Part shown: positions 11,195 through 24,600 of the stretch, one piece after another | Layout of the letters: each line of letters opens with the position of its first letter | Numbering within the stretch: the first letter of the stretch is position 1 | Assembly: GCA_025024175.1 (NCBI GenBank) | Contig: QCXZ01000064.1 | Location: forward strand, 46,583,325-46,647,324 | Reading direction: 5' to 3' | Origin: Rhyzopertha dominica | Lineage: Eukaryota > Arthropoda > Insecta > Coleoptera > Bostrichidae | DNA: 64,000 nt | Notes under the pieces: model-generated | Seen by the model: the letters and a program-made list of their open reading frames with translations, nothing else | Told to the model about the DNA's origin: nothing | Database searches by the model: none | Program-made: the position numbers and the translations under genes

Positions 11195-11545
11195 ATATAT
11201 ATATGTACATGATGTTGCCAGCGCATCTCATACCACCAATATTTAAATGGATATCACGTTCAACACCTATGCAGCAAAATCGATATTTCCCACCTTCAGG
11301 GTACCATTGTGCACGTCCGTTATATTCTTAATCCAAATTTGATATGCTGCCTCATACTCAGCTTCAAAAATCACATTTAACGACAGACGCAGCAATATAT
11401 GAAATTTTATATGAAAACTAAGCTAAGAAAGAATTCCAATACGGACATTCCAGACATTCATGAACAAAGACTAGACCTCTGTTTCTGTTACATTGATGAC
11501 ATCTGAGTGAGTATATCAAAATATATCTAAATGCATTTTTTTAGT
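11195..11545 (+). repeat. Direct repeat copy 1 (gypsy pol-like)
   Basis: Matches 12852-13210 over about 350 bp (shared TACCACCAATATTTAAAT, TATTTCCCACCTTCAGGGTA). Translation suggests decayed gypsy sequence: an AKKEFQY-like stretch at the start of RT and a ChYIDDi-like remnant near the end. Confidence 0.75.
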
Positions 11546-12851
11546 GTTGCAGTGAACCTCTCTCGTATATGTTGTATTTAGTCTAGGTAAGAAGTTCTAA
11601 GGGTGATAATAATGACCCAAGCAGGACGCACGAACTGCGCTGTAGTATATTACTTAAAAATCGTTTTCAACAAAGCTGCTACACAAAGAGTTCAATCAAA
11701 TATTGCTGGCTTTTCACGCCAGAGGCCTTGATCATAATGATCCAGATATAAACATCCACACAGTGAGAAGGTGGGAACTGATGATCGAAGGTTAAAACTA
11801 AAGTCAAAACCGAGAATTCCCTCTCGGCGATCATTGAGTTAAAATGTAACAATAACAAGTTAATCTTGAGAGTTCCATTTTTTGTCTTGGATCAAATTCA
11901 CGTAAAAATCTGTGTCGGATCTCACGTTTAAATTTAAATTCGAAAGTAAGTGTGAAGTTCTCTATTACATTTTCGATATTGCACCGCCGGATTTGAAGTA
12001 TCGTTAAACAGTCAATCCGCGTCCCAAACTCCGTACGCAGTGTTGTTATAAAGATGAAGTGAATAACTTCGTCCAGTGAAAAAAAAAACTTGCTAGTTGG
12101 GAATCCACATTTGTAGTGGCAAACGTCGTAAACGAGGTGAGTCAATAAGTTCGTTTGCTTCTGCTCAGTCAACACAGCTTAAAACTTATTCAATGTAATT
12201 GACTTAAACTGTGTCATTTAGTTTGATACTAAACTCCAAATTGTTACATTATTATTTAACACTTTCGACACTGTAATACTTGGTCATTGTCGATTTTGTA
12301 GTAAAACCACTAAAATTTGCAATGGGTGTTTTACACAGAACGAATCCCAAAGCATTTCAAGACTACGAACCTACTCCAAAGAGAGAAGACCACTGATTAT
12401 CAGTAAGTAAACAATTATCAAATTTCACAAGGTGGCGGAACCCTTAAAATCGGACTGAAGGCAGCGATACCTACATATATTGTAACATAATCTATATTAT
12501 AATAATAAAATTCTATTTGGGCTAATTCATGCTCGTTTGTAACGTTTACCTACACCGCCCCACGCAGGTAGGTTATTACATCACTACGGCTATTTTATCC
12601 GCCTTTGGGACAATGTGTCCTTTAAGAAATATGACTTTAAACCGCCAGTTCACCTGGTAGAACCATGAACTATTTTCTCTAAGATGGAAAGTGGGAAACC
12701 TCTTTCAAAGCATATAAAGACGGGATTAGGAAACATTAAAATGTCCTATTCAGATATAGATACGCCATAACAAAGGCGACAGAATTGTAATGGAAGAAGT
12801 ACTATGAGGAGGTTGAAAATATCTCAGAATGTGCTGGACTCGGCTTAATCA
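11546..12851. other. Spacer between gypsy direct repeats
   Basis: No recognised domain. A 114-codon minus-strand frame at 11831-12175 has no family resemblance. It may be gypsy LTR or leader sequence or an unrelated insertion. Confidence 0.35.
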
Positions 12852-13210
12852 AAACCCATATGTATGTACATGGTGTTTCCAGCGCAACTCATACCACCAA
12901 TATTTAAATCAATATCACGTTCAACACCTATGCAGCAAAGTCGATATTTCCCACCTTCAGGGTACCATTGTACATGTCCGTTATTTAACGCAAATATAAT
13001 ATAGTGCATCATACTCTGCTTCAAAAATCACGTTTAACGACAGACAAAGCAATATATAAAATTTTATATGAAAATTAAGCTAAGAAAGATTTCCAATACC
13101 TAAAGGAACAGGGCGGGCGTGCCAGAGATTCATGGACATAGTGCTACAAGGACTTGACTTATATTTGTTACATTGATGGTATCTGAGTGAGTACATCTCA
13201 ATGCATTTTT
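12852..13210 (+). repeat. Direct repeat copy 2 (gypsy pol-like)
   Basis: Second copy of the 11195-11545 sequence. Here the RT trace is clearer: CQRFMDIVLQGLDLY then a CYIDGI remnant of the YIDD box, directly followed by the rest of gypsy pol from about 13230. This copy is the one in original context. Confidence 0.75.
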
Positions 13211-14285
13211 AGCGTCACATAAATTAAATACATTGGCTTCGCGATAAAGAGGAATTAAAGAGATTTCTGGGTATCATCAACGTCTATTACCGCTTCATAC
13301 CACAAGCTGCGGAACATCAACTACATCTTAATAGATACCTTCACGGAAACCCAAACTAAACGCCTGAAACTGAGAATGCTTTAAAACTATGTAAAGGATA
13401 CCTGGTAAAAGCCACTCTTCTCAGTCACCCCGACGAGGACGCACCAGAGCGTTAACTTCAGATGTATCAGACAATGCTATCGGGGCCGTTTTACAACACG
13501 TAAACAACAAGTGGCAATATTAGGGTTCTTTTCGGAAAAATTGAGTAATATATCAAGCAGTGAAATATTTTAAATATTTTCCGATTATATCAATCAATTC
13601 TCCACTACAATAAAACACATTACTTGAGAAGACAACATAATTGTAGGCTGTCTTTCTTGCATAGCATCTGTAACGCAGAATTAAAGTACCGATGAAGAAT
13701 TAAAAACTTTGTTACAAACAGATCAACCTTCATCAGACCCCCAGAAATACACTGTTCCAGGTACCACAACGTCTGTTTACTGTGATATATCTGCAGAAAA
13801 ATTCGATCCTATGTCCCAAGAAACTTATGCAAAACCCCGCACACCCCAGCAATAGAGCTATGCATGTTTTAATCAAGGACAGATACATTTTGCCTTCATT
13901 GCATTGCAGAGTGGTGTCGCACCTCCATTCCATACCAACGGACCAAAATAAACATACATCCAAGAAGTTCTCTACATTTTCCGGTACCAAATAATAGGTT
14001 TTACCATGTCCACCTGGATATTGTAGGACCTTTACCTCCATATCGAAGCTTCAGTTACTGCCTTACGATGATGGACCGTTTCACCGCTATCAGCAGTGGC
14101 TGTTGCTGGGATATTTTAAAGTTATCGATCGGTCGCTCCGGAGCACCTAAGTAATAACGACAGACAAAAGTCAGCACTTTAAGGCATCATTGTTGACCTC
14201 TCGCAAGGCTGACAGGAACGAATAGAAAGACGGCAGCATGCAGGCCCCAGACTAACGGCATATTAGAACTTTGGTATCGACGCAT
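13211..14285 (+). pseudogene. Ty3/gypsy pol remnant: RT end, RNase H, integrase
   Basis: Blocks in order: KEELKRFLGIINVYYRFIPQ (after the RT palm), LVKATLLSHPDEDAP and a cDASDNAIGAVLQ-like RNase H start, then RFYHVHLDIVGPLPPYRSFS at the start of the integrase core and an ANGile-like motif near 14260. Frames change several times. A LINE fragment interrupts at about 14286 and the integrase C-terminal part resumes at about 14950. Confidence 0.8.
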
Positions 14286-14949
14286 TTCTTGACTTTTGAC
14301 TTTTTCGTCTGTTGTCGTGGAGCGTCTGATATAAGTATCATTTTTCATGTTTCGTTCATGTGAAAAAAATTGGATAGATATTATATTTTATTATAATAAT
14401 GATGAGCTTCTTAAGTTGCCGCGACTGTGAGGTTCATGCCACCAGGTTGGCCGGCTCACATATCGCGGCTGCCCTTGGACATCGGCAAGGCTTTGGAGCT
14501 ACTGCAGCAGCATCATCTGGGGCCTCTTGTGGGTACGAGTTACCTCTTCATCGTAATCTCCCAGATTACGAATGAGGGGGTTTTCGTGGACCTTCGCTTT
14601 GTAGAATGCCTTGGCTTCCTGGATCGTAAAAACTTCGAGATATATGTGTACCTGAGAATTCCTGTCGAATCAGGGAGCATCGACGACCATGTTCTGGATA
14701 AACTGGAGACGTTTGATGTGTGTAGGGGATGCTTAACCCCATATAGCATATCTGAATCACATCATCAGCCGCAGTATCGTTTTGTAGATCAAGAGCTTGC
14801 TGTCGCTGCTCAGCTTGCTATTGCGGTTTAGCAGACAATAAAGGCTAGTCAACGCGGCCGTCGTCTTGTTGGCTCGGTCTTCGATGTGCGATTTCCACAG
14901 CAGCTTTCTGCTGATGGTGATACCCAGGTACTTGGCTTCGATGCATGTC
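14286..14949 (-). mobile_element. Non-LTR (jockey-like) fragment inside gypsy
   Basis: The minus strand encodes the C-terminal part of a LINE ORF2: EAKYLGITISRKLLWKSHIE, then LLNRNSKLSSDSKLLIYKTI and after a frame change a decayed IRPMMTYG-type region to about 14530. The KYLGxTLD-RKLLWxxHI and NRNSKLS-KLLIYKTIIRP blocks are typical of jockey-group elements. Gypsy sequence continues directly on both sides, so it inserted into the gypsy copy. No open frame of useful length remains. Confidence 0.75.
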
Positions 14950-15262
14950 TTAAGCACGCCATAATGTGCCATCAAACTGACAGGTGAGTAAATATACTAC
15001 AAAATGTACCCACTGCTGGGACTGCGTAACGCAGTCAGNGGACATAGACACCCTATCACGCCTCCCAAGCGAATTCTTTGTAAACAATCCCGCAATGAAA
15101 ATAATCCGACAGCTCTTGTAGAGAATTTAACAAACGTTTTGAGAAAACTGCGACCACGACCCACTACAAATCACAGCCCTCAAAGGATATTTGTGCACCC
15201 TGCACTCACAACGAGTACACATGTTAAATCTTTGATGAAATCTTCCAAACGTCTGATGTGAA
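14950..15262 (+). pseudogene. Ty3/gypsy integrase C-terminal remnant
   Basis: Begins with an LKHAIMCHQTDR-like stretch, continues as LLGLRNAV, then SEFFVNNPAMK in another frame, and ends with NVLRKLRPRPTTNHSPQRIF and VHPALTTSTHV. This is the continuation of the 13211-14285 integrase. One n call at 15039. Confidence 0.75.
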
Positions 15263-18200
15263 GGAATCTGATGATTTGGAAAAGCTGCACCATAAAGAAA
15301 AGAAATCGCACTGTAGTGACATTAGTGTGACCACATAGGAAATACATGTCGGTTAGTACTGCATTAAACAGCCACTGCAAACAAAAACTTGTGCACTGCC
15401 AACAATTAAATACTGAATGTTTAATTCACAANATATCACCTACCTATAATAAAAAATGCAATATTTTTCAAATATGACAAGAAACTTGTGCACTGTCAAC
15501 AGTGAAATACATATTAATGTTTACAGAATGTTTATTTCACAAAACATCAGCCAACTATAATAAGAAAATGCAACTTTATGCAAAATAAGAAAGGAGATAA
15601 AAAAGAATCTTTCCCTATTTCCAAAACCGTAACTTTTGAAACCCACAATGAACATGAATCAGCAAATTTGCAAACATTTTAATGAGCTAGTGAAACATAA
15701 AATATATAATTGCATAAGAGTATAATTGGAAGCATAAAACTTGGTTGTATGTTGTATTACAGTAACAATAATGGTTAAAGATAAAGGCACAGAAAAGTAA
15801 ATTTTGTATTAAACTCAGAGTTATTTACAACAAATATCAGAAACACCATTACACCAGTATTTNAATAAACACACATTAAATAGACAACATAAAATAAACA
15901 TCTTAGTGCTGCAACATGACAATCATTTTTATCGTTAACAGCAAAACAGCAGCCTGNTGTAGTTACTTTATATTTCTAAAGAGTATAATTNTAATAGTCA
16001 TTTAAGTATCTAGTCAAAAAAGGTAATCTCTTCAATACATATATAGGCATTATTTGTTTAGAATGTGTGCTACCAACAAACAGTAAGTACTCTAGAAGTG
16101 GTTTGTACTAATTAACTGATTGTGCTAAGTAGTAATATTAAAATTGATAATTCAAAAACTGGTGTTGCTTTAGTAGTTTAGTTAATCTATACTTATGTGA
16201 GACTGATTAACAGGTAAGTCACATTTTTATCATAACAGCATTAATACTGATTTTTTTCCAAATAACAGTATACCAAACTAACAAACTTCCTGATAACTTG
16301 TATAAAATGTATAATGCATAAACATGGAACAATTAATATATGTATTTTAAAAATCATGTTATTCTATGAACTGCCTTGCTATCTTTAAAGCTCTTTGCAA
16401 GAATTGTAATAAAACCAAAAACTACACTTTAAAACTTACTACATTAAAAACAAAATTAAAAACAGGACAGTTTGCCATGCTTTTGGGTAAGCGGGTGAAG
16501 ACATTTGGTAAACCAAGATATAAATAACTTTAACAATATATTTATATAAGTAAATCAGTCCGAAGTATGAGAATAATGGAATAAAAATACTATCTATTTA
16601 CTTAAAATGAATGCAATACCTTTACTTGCTAACTTGATGCGGTTGTGCAAATGTGTGGATAGAAACAGAAATGGAGGTTTTATTACGTGTTAAGCAGAAT
16701 TAATTACGACACTGATACAGAAATCAGACACCTTTAGTGTCAAAAAATAGATGAATTTTATAAACGCCACATAGCTGGAGGTACAGGGTAAATCGCTCAC
16801 TAAGATTGCAGGGTACAACCTAAACTAATGTATGTGGTGCAATCTCTTTTTTGTTTTTTTGGTGTAGTTCAATGGTGGCAACCAATTTCTATAGAAGTTC
16901 ATATCTCTGTTATTATGAAAATATGTCTCGATGTTTTAACCGATTTTTTGTGTAAATTTGTAAACCAAATTTATTTTATATTTCAATGAATTTTACTGTA
17001 GAAACTAACAACCAAACATTTTTCAAAACTTGAAATCAAACATGTATTTTTGGTTCCTTTTTATGATAATCATAAGGTATGAAGGATTAAAAATAATATA
17101 CATAGAAAAACTATATTATACATGGACTATTAAACTGTTAGATAAGTAAATGTGAGATATTTAACCATGTAAAAACATGTATTGTAAATTTTTGTTTAAA
17201 AAAATATCTGAGAGTGTTGATGTAAGACAAAAATTAATTGGCCATACTAAATACTAAATCAATAAAAAGCAAGTTACAGCTTATAGGTATATCATACATC
17301 AAGTTAGCAGAGATCTGTTTACAAAACTCAACTATATCCGAAAAAAGGGATTGCAACACCTACACCAGTTTTTTTCAATCTTTTACTGTTTAGCCTGCAC
17401 CCTGCAATCCAGAAACGTACAAATCACTTGCTATACTGTTGCTATCTTGAGTTTTTTTATTATAATAGGTACTCATCGTGATAAAAATGCATTTTTGCAG
17501 TCGTATACCTACTTGGACTGTACATTTACTGTATGAAACCAACAATACTTAATGTATTCAACAAACAATTTGTGAAATAAACCATTATAATTATTATTTA
17601 CTACACAGATGGTAGATGTATTACTATTAGATTATTTAGGTAGCTCATAAATTAGCCAAATAGCATAAACTACCAAAGTGACATTATGCGAAAAGAGTAC
17701 CAGCATTTTCCCAAAATAAATGTGCATTACGGTTATATATTCATGTCTAAATTAACCGAAAAAAAAAGACAAAAACAGTTCTTAGATATAAACAAACTTT
17801 CATTATTGTATGGATTTGTACCATGTCTGCTTCAGATGCAGTAGTGGATTTATTATTACAAATTACAATGCTTCATTAAGCCAAAATAAATAAATGTCTG
17901 TGTAGTCACATATCAATAGAATTTCAAAACAGCACCTACTTATAGATTTTATTGTTTGTTATATTAATTTAATATTATTATAGTTAATCATTTGTTTCTT
18001 AAAAAATGAAAAGATTGTTCGATAAAAATTTCATTTTGTGTCTACAGATTTGTCTGAATTTTATTATTATTGTCTACAAAATTCAGCTAATTTTGTTATA
18101 AACTAATATTAATATTAAGACTTTTTTCAACATGTGTTTTTTTTATCCACGGAGGTAGAACCTATTCAAACTATTGATGAATTTTAAAAAACAATACTTC

Positions 18201-18467
18201 TGCAGGACTAAATTCACTGTCAAAAAAATCTGTGAAATTACTGCACCTTAGCAATAGAAGCAAAACAACTAAAATAAATGACAACATTACTGATGGTGAA
18301 ATCAAGTTGAAGTTTATGAATTAATTATAAAGTTCCTTATTCAATTTACTTCTGACACTGGTTTTTTAATAAATTAACAAATAATTATGATATTAGTATC
18401 TAACTAACTCGCAAGCTAGTCTCGAACTACATTGTTATTTACTTTAAATTTGTGTGATAATTATTTG
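15263..18467. other. 3.2 kb AT-rich stretch without recognised gene
   Basis: No coding block or transposon signature is recognised. One weak feature: 15386-15465 and 15480-15575 are two diverged tandem copies (AACTTGTGCACTG...AACAATT/AACAGTGAAATAC...CCAACTATAATAA). Several n calls (15432, 15863, 15957, 15991). Confidence 0.4.
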
Positions 18468-18954
18468 TAAAGAAAAGGGGAGCACATTGGGACATGGCGC
18501 ACAATGGGACATTTCAAATTGTGATGCCATATACCAGATAGCAACACTTTGCTTCACATTCTCCAAACGTTTCATGCTGTTTTGTGAGGCATGGAAACTT
18601 TTATTTCATTTTAAGTGTTTTCTGAATTTTTTTTGTAAAATGTTGGATGAAAATGAGTAAGTTGATATTTTCCATATTATGAGCAACTGATTTAAAACTA
18701 ATTGATCACTAAGAATACACAATATTCAGCTTTGTGTTAATGGTTTTATTATTATTGTTGTTGTATAGACCTAATCTATTATTTTGCAGTTGATCTTACG
18801 TCACTTTTTTTGGTAAGGGGCACATTGAGACTGTCCCTATGTGCCTCGTCTAATATATCTATTTATATAATTAAAGAAGAAAATGTTTCAGGACATAAAA
18901 AATGGTTTACGTACAAGAGAAAAACAGATTGTCATTCAATATTGCAAGGAAGAC

Positions 18955-19325
18955 ATTACAGCTGCAGTTAAATATGTTACCTATTAAATTATTTGAAAAT
19001 TTTAGATGTTACTAAAATTATCAGCGAACAAAATTTTACAATTCTAAACGATTTTTGTTATTTCAATTGGCCTGTTCTAAATTATTTATTTCATCTAAAT
19101 TAACGTTACATTTGTGTTGCTGGCATGTAGGTTGTTTTTTGGTTTGAGGTCAAGTTTGCTTGTTTCTATATTTTTGATTTTTTCAAACTATTTGTAAAAG
19201 TTCCTTTTTTCTTTATTTAAATTGATTATACTGACGATGGCTACTTGTTACCTGAAAGCACTCTACAATTAAAAAAAATAAAGTTGATTACACTTCAAGT
19301 ATATTTTTCTTAAAGAAGAATTAAG
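18955..19325 (+). repeat. Penelope 3'-end fragment within the pogo element
   Basis: Closely related to 31330-31697 (shared TTTGTGTTGCTGGCATGTAG and the end TTCTTAAAGAAGAATTAAG). It is the tail of a Penelope GIY-YIG ORF and 3' UTR, truncated at its 5' end, and lies inside the pogo element, so it arrived later. Confidence 0.75.
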
Positions 19326-19470
19326 ATAAGAACTTGTCCCTTGAGACCACGAATCGTGCCACAGTAGAAAGTGATTCAAAAAACGTATATTTTTATGGTC
19401 ATTTCAGTCCAAATACAGCACCCAACAGGTTTTTACCATAAACCACGAACAACAATTAAGCGAGTATCTA

Positions 19471-20380
19471 ATGCAATGTTCAAAATTAAATTACTGGCTG
19501 ACGTATTCACAAGCACAGATACTAGCTTTTGAGTGTGCTCAGAAACTTAAGAGAAAATATCCAACGAGCTGGGATAGGAACAACAAAGCCGGTTTGAGCT
19601 GGATAAAATCCTTCATGAAAAGGTTCCGAAATGTCAGTTTAAGAAAACCTGAAAACACCAGTCTAGCCAGGGTTGCATTACAAAAAGATGAAAGAACACC
19701 AGAAAATATTTATAATCTTGACGACCTAGGGATCCCCACAGTCCTTCAGGTGCCAAAAGCTTTTTCTGTGACGGCAACTAAGCATGTGGGGGGCAAGTTC
19801 CCCTCTCTGCTGAGAGTAACCTTTTGTGCTTATATGACTAAAAACAAGCCGGTATTTATGAAAGGTGCGTCTAATGGTAACAAATCAGAACCCAATTGGA
19901 TGATGGCATCTTTATTTGTAGAAGTGGTAAAACACATTCAAAATTTACAAAAGCTCCGAAGAAATCACAAATCACACACCAGTTTGGATACAATACTTTT
20001 TTGTAGGGATAATGGTATAATATTTCAAACATTTCCACCCCATTGTTAGCATCGTCTTCAACTTCTTGATGTGTGTCTATACGGACCCTTTAAAAATTAC
20101 TTGAAATCTACCTTTAACGATTGGCTTATTTCCAAACAGGCAAACAGCTGGTCAAGCCTATTACAAAGCTTTTACTTTGGATAATATTTGCTCTGGGGTT
20201 AGAAAATGTGGCATTGTGCCATATAACATAAATATTTTTTTGAGAGATGACGTTGGGGCTGCAATTGTCAGTGACAACGCACCCTTAACAATTCAAGAAG
20301 TGCGAGCAAATACACCCAATCAAGAAATGGAGAGAAACATTACGATGTTAGCCAGCACATTGGCACAAGTTTATAGCTAG
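19471..20380 (+). pseudogene. Pogo-like (DDE_1 family) transposase remnant
   Basis: The N-terminal part contains the helix-turn-helix end (KAGLSWIKSFMKRFRNVSLR, then KPENTSLARVA), the start of the DDE core where the first catalytic block reads IYNLDDLGIPTV (IYNvDEtG in active members), GNKSEPNWMMASLFVEVVKH, and CRDNGIIFQTFPPHC followed, after a stop, by a HRLQLLDV-CLYGPFKNY stretch. The last block, GIVPYNINIF, is present at about 20210. The segment carrying the second catalytic D (lilDNHxSH) is damaged. Probably dead. Confidence 0.85.
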
Positions 20381-21286
20381 GCTTCAATGAACACGCCGTC
20401 TACAAGCAGTTGCACTAGCTTTACAGAACGGGTAATCATTCCTGAAAGTATATGACCATTTCCTAAGGCACAAAAGAAAAATTTGACGAGGAAACAAAGA
20501 CAACCAGAAAAATCTAAAATTCTTACAGAAATCCCAGAGGTAAACTGTATTTAACAAAGAATAAGACAAAACCAAACTAACGAAAAAATTGTTTGCTAAC
20601 GTAAAAAAGAACAAGAAATCGAGTAAATGAAAGAATGTAGAAGACAGTGGTAAGGTATCGGATTATCTTGTGATTTATGATGATGAAGAGTCCGACAATA
20701 TTATTGAATTTAGCAAAGAAGCGTTAATGACGAATTTATGCAGCAGTGTTTACTTCTATTAGACACTGAAACTGAGTTACCAACATATTAGTCAGCGATT
20801 TTGTATTAGCAAAGTACTATACAAGGAAAGCAGTCAGACTTTATGTGGGTGAGGTAGAAAAAATTATTGATAGCAAGTACCAGTTAAATTCTTTGAGAAA
20901 AAGGGTGGTTATGTATGTACTACTGTAGTTGACAACAGTTTGAGCAAATTGAGATTAAATTCCCAAAACCTAAGCAAATTAGTACTAAATTATTCAAAGC
21001 TAATAAAAGTTTCTAATGGATCTTAGTTCTTTTAACATCTTTTGAAATAATATCTAATATTTTGTTGTATTTAAGAAAAATAAATATTTCATTTTCACTT
21101 GTTAGAGAGTTTGATATAAAATTTACTTGTGTGTCCACAGAAATGTCCCATTCTGCCCCAGACTGAGGGCACATTAAATTAAATTTGTAATGTGTTGTTT
21201 AGAAATAAAATTATTTCATTAAAAAAATAAAGACTTCTCATTGGAAAAAAATACTTATATGTCCCAATGTGCTTCCCTCTCCTCTA

Positions 21287-21683
21287 TTTGTGTAATAGTT
21301 ATTAGTAATTTGCAGTCTTGTGAAAAGAGAAAAATACTTTCATTCGCCATGAAAGATTCAATGTATACAACTTTTAAGAACAAAATCAACAAGTTCTGAA
21401 GCACATATGTGTTTTGATTTGGAAGATCTTTATACAATACCAGGTACAACATAAAAAAATGTGACTTTAAGCAGTCTTTTAACATTCCCATGCAAACCTA
21501 AATTTACACTAATATCCAAATAGAAAAATAGCAAGGTCCTTAACCATTAACATTTCCAAGTTAAACATTTTCAGCTGTTGCAATAATCATATCACAATAA
21601 TACTCTCTTCAGTAAGCACTGCTAAGTATGAGTGATCATTACATTATTGGCAAGCCCACAATATATATTGAGAACAGTTAAGC
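21287..21683 (-). other. 3' UTR region of the tamo-like gene
   Basis: Between the tamo stop and the pogo terminal repeat I find no AATAAA or ATTAAA on the minus strand, only a TATAAA at about 21431. The transcript may end at that weak signal or run into the pogo element. Confidence 0.45.
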
Positions 21684-24600
21684 TTATATGTAAGTTGGAG
21701 AATTTTTAAGGCTTTCATTGCATGCTTGACACTGCTTAGCACTTCGTGGATTAACCAGAGTGCAAGCTGGACACTGCGAGCCACCGATTTCCATCTGCTG
21801 ATCGACCATAACCTTACTCTTGCTGCACATATCACAAATGTCCTTGGATTGATCGTTTAAAAAAGTACAGGCTTTACACTCCCACTTGTTAGAAGCTGTA
21901 CCCTCGACCTGATTTTTTTCCTGCTCCTGAAATGCTTTTGTCCTTTTAGCTTCCTGTGACTTACTCTGTGTTAATTTGCTTAAAGAAGAAGTCAGTGATG
22001 GTAGTTTGTCTTTGACAGATAGTTTGCTCTTAGCCGATATTTTGCTTAAGGAGCTTTTCGAATGTTTTTTATCTTCAGTAACAGATAAGTTTTCATAAGA
22101 ACTGGAAATTTCCTCGTTTCTAACGGAGGACTCTTTTCTTAAAGGCCTCTCATTTTCCTTGTACTTTTCAAGCGCTTCATTTATTTTGAGCGGCCTGCTT
22201 TTAATGTCCAGGTTATTAATTACTTCATCTAAATTTGTAGCCTTAACTTTTCTGGTACTGTTCTTTGTTCTGTCATGTGCCAATGCTAAAACATCACCTC
22301 TTTCTCCCATATCTTTCGAATATCCTTGGCTTTCAAGGTTTCTATAGACATAATCCCACGTTTCAAATCCATCATCCTTATCTGACTCCACATTATTCAA
22401 TACAGGAGCTTTACTATTATCAGGAGAAACATTATTGTATGAATCTGCATGCAGCCTGCTCCTACTGGAATCCACAGTGTCATATGAAACAGGTGTCGGC
22501 TCAAGCTCAATAAGCTGTCCCGTCGGTATAGAACACACATAATTTGATGAGCCTGTAAATCCATTGGGGTAATAATAACCATTCGCTTTAACAGTAGACG
22601 AAGGAAAAGTGGTAGGAACAGGACATGTAAAATGAGGGGCAATAGGAGAATAAGCACCATAATTATTAGCGTAACATCCTCCAGAAGCATAAACACGGCC
22701 TGGTGGCAAAGGTGCTGGCATATGCGAATGACTAGTTAGGGGTGGAAAAGAATGATTTACAGGAAGAGGAGAGAACGTATTTAGTAAAGAGGCATGCCTG
22801 TTGCTGTTGCCCACGAGATCTGTTGGATAGTTGTGTATCTGTTCTTGTTGGTATGATTTATGATGCAACAGGTAGTTGATGGCTTGGATGGCCTGTTTTG
22901 GGCTACTAGGATGCATTTCCCTAAATTCCAAGACATCCAGCCACGAAATTGGGTAATTTGCCGAAACTTCCTCCCATATCGCTTTGAGGATCTGCAGTTA
23001 AATAAAACAAAGTCAATAAAACGTCCAAGGGATATTGATTAAGTGAACAAACATAAAATAATTGTTTTTGGCATTCTAATATACGCAAGTGATAAATAAT
23101 TCACACGGTGTGTGGAAAACAAGTCACAACAGTGGCAGTTTGTTAACAAGAGCTGCAGGGCTGCAGCACTGGCTCTGCATTTTAAAAAATATATATAGCT
23201 CTTATTGTTTGATATACAGGGTGATCAGTTAAGGATGGACAGCGGCTGTATCTTGGAAATTAATCATGCTAGAATCTCACAGTAAATTTTTTTAAACAAA
23301 TGTGGTCAACCAGATTTCATTTAAAATATGACATATCAAAGATTCGTTTCTTTCTCCAAAAACTTGCAATAAAATGTTGGACTAAAATAAACTCATTATA
23401 ATCTATGTTTGTACCTTAATAAATTTTGTTTGAACATTTTTTTTCTACTTGCTATGATGACAATATTAGAAATAGAGGTTTCAAACATTTAAAATGGCAT
23501 AACTCAAGTATAATTTAACTGAATTTAGCGAATGATGGGTAGTTTTAAAGTGAATTTTTCGTTCTTCAATATAATCATAAATAATTTATAATTTTTTGCA
23601 ACTTCTTTGACAATGGGCGTCATTAATTATAAAAGTTTTATATTTCCTTAAATACTTCAGAAAATCAAATGCAACCCTATAGACTTTTTTGTTGTTATAG
23701 CTCATTAATCAAGCAAGGTAAATTTAAAAACTGGAGGTCAATATTTTTCTCGTTTCTTGGTTATAGTAATAAAACTGCGAACCCGCTATTTTTTTTCCTT
23801 GAAATAAAATTAGGTTATACTAACAAAGATTTTTACCCATAAATGACAATTAGGCTTTTTAGAACACGTGACTTTTGAGCGACTGCCAGGGGGCAAATTT
23901 CAAAACGATGCAGCTTCTAGCGCGCTGTCATAGAAACCCCATTACTTAATGCCAACGTCAGTCGCTAGAGCTGGGACATTCGATTAAATTCAAATCGTTC
24001 AATCAATCGCGTAGATTCGGATCATTCAAGTCGTTCATAAGGATCGTGAACTGAAAGTGACAGCGGTGTCTCCTGTCTCGCCACAGCTTATAAATATGCT
24101 GTCATGCTGTTTTCTCGTCGTGTGCTGTCGTCAGCCGTTAACCATGTACGACGCACGAACGACGCTGATTCATTAGCTGTGAGCCAAATCAAGGCATGAG
24201 TCATTCAATTTGAACGACTTGGTCATGAAGGACCCAACTCTATCAGCCACGCGTCCGTTTCCAGGGTTTCGCAGGCGCGTCCCATGCGTGCGCTTTTTGC
24301 CCCCTGGACGCCATATTGGATGACGTAATCTTAAAAAGCCTAATTTATTAGGTTAGGTTAGATTTGCCAACAACGGTGGACCGCCACCTAAAACTCCCCA
24401 GGCTACATATTTTCTTTATTTTTTTAGGTATAGCCTTAAGTGAACGTCAAATTGAAGGTCCTTTTAAACTCTTTAAAAATAGCATAGTGAGTGTCCAAAA
24501 ATATTTGCTGATGATATTTCACAAAAAAAATGAATCTTTGTAAATATTTTTTATCCTCTCTTGTATAACAAGTAGTATAGCTAGATGTCGACTTTTGTCT

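Larger units (their letters stand above)
18468..21286 (+). mobile_element. Pogo-like DNA transposon, degraded
   Basis: Terminal inverted repeats: left TAAAGAAAAGGGGAGCACAT from 18468, right (reverse complement from 21286) TAGAGGAGAGGGAAGCACAT, both continuing TGGGACAT and both bounded by TA, the pogo target. Subterminal ATGGGACATTT words recur near 18500 and 21140. The transposase is at 19471-20380, with decayed C-terminal sequence (RLYVGEVEKIIDSKYQLKF-like) to about 20920. Length about 2.8 kb, normal for the group. Confidence 0.85.

Noticed and set aside
11831..12175. 114-codon minus-strand frame between gypsy repeats
   Set aside because: No recognised motif; the flanks are gypsy remnants and it is likely chance or LTR sequence.
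14427..14831. 134-codon plus-strand open frame
   Set aside because: It is antisense to a recognisable LINE ORF2 fragment on the minus strand.
22265..22696. Open frames on both strands overlapping tamo exon 4
   Set aside because: They are shadows of the long Ser/Pro-rich tamo coding exon.
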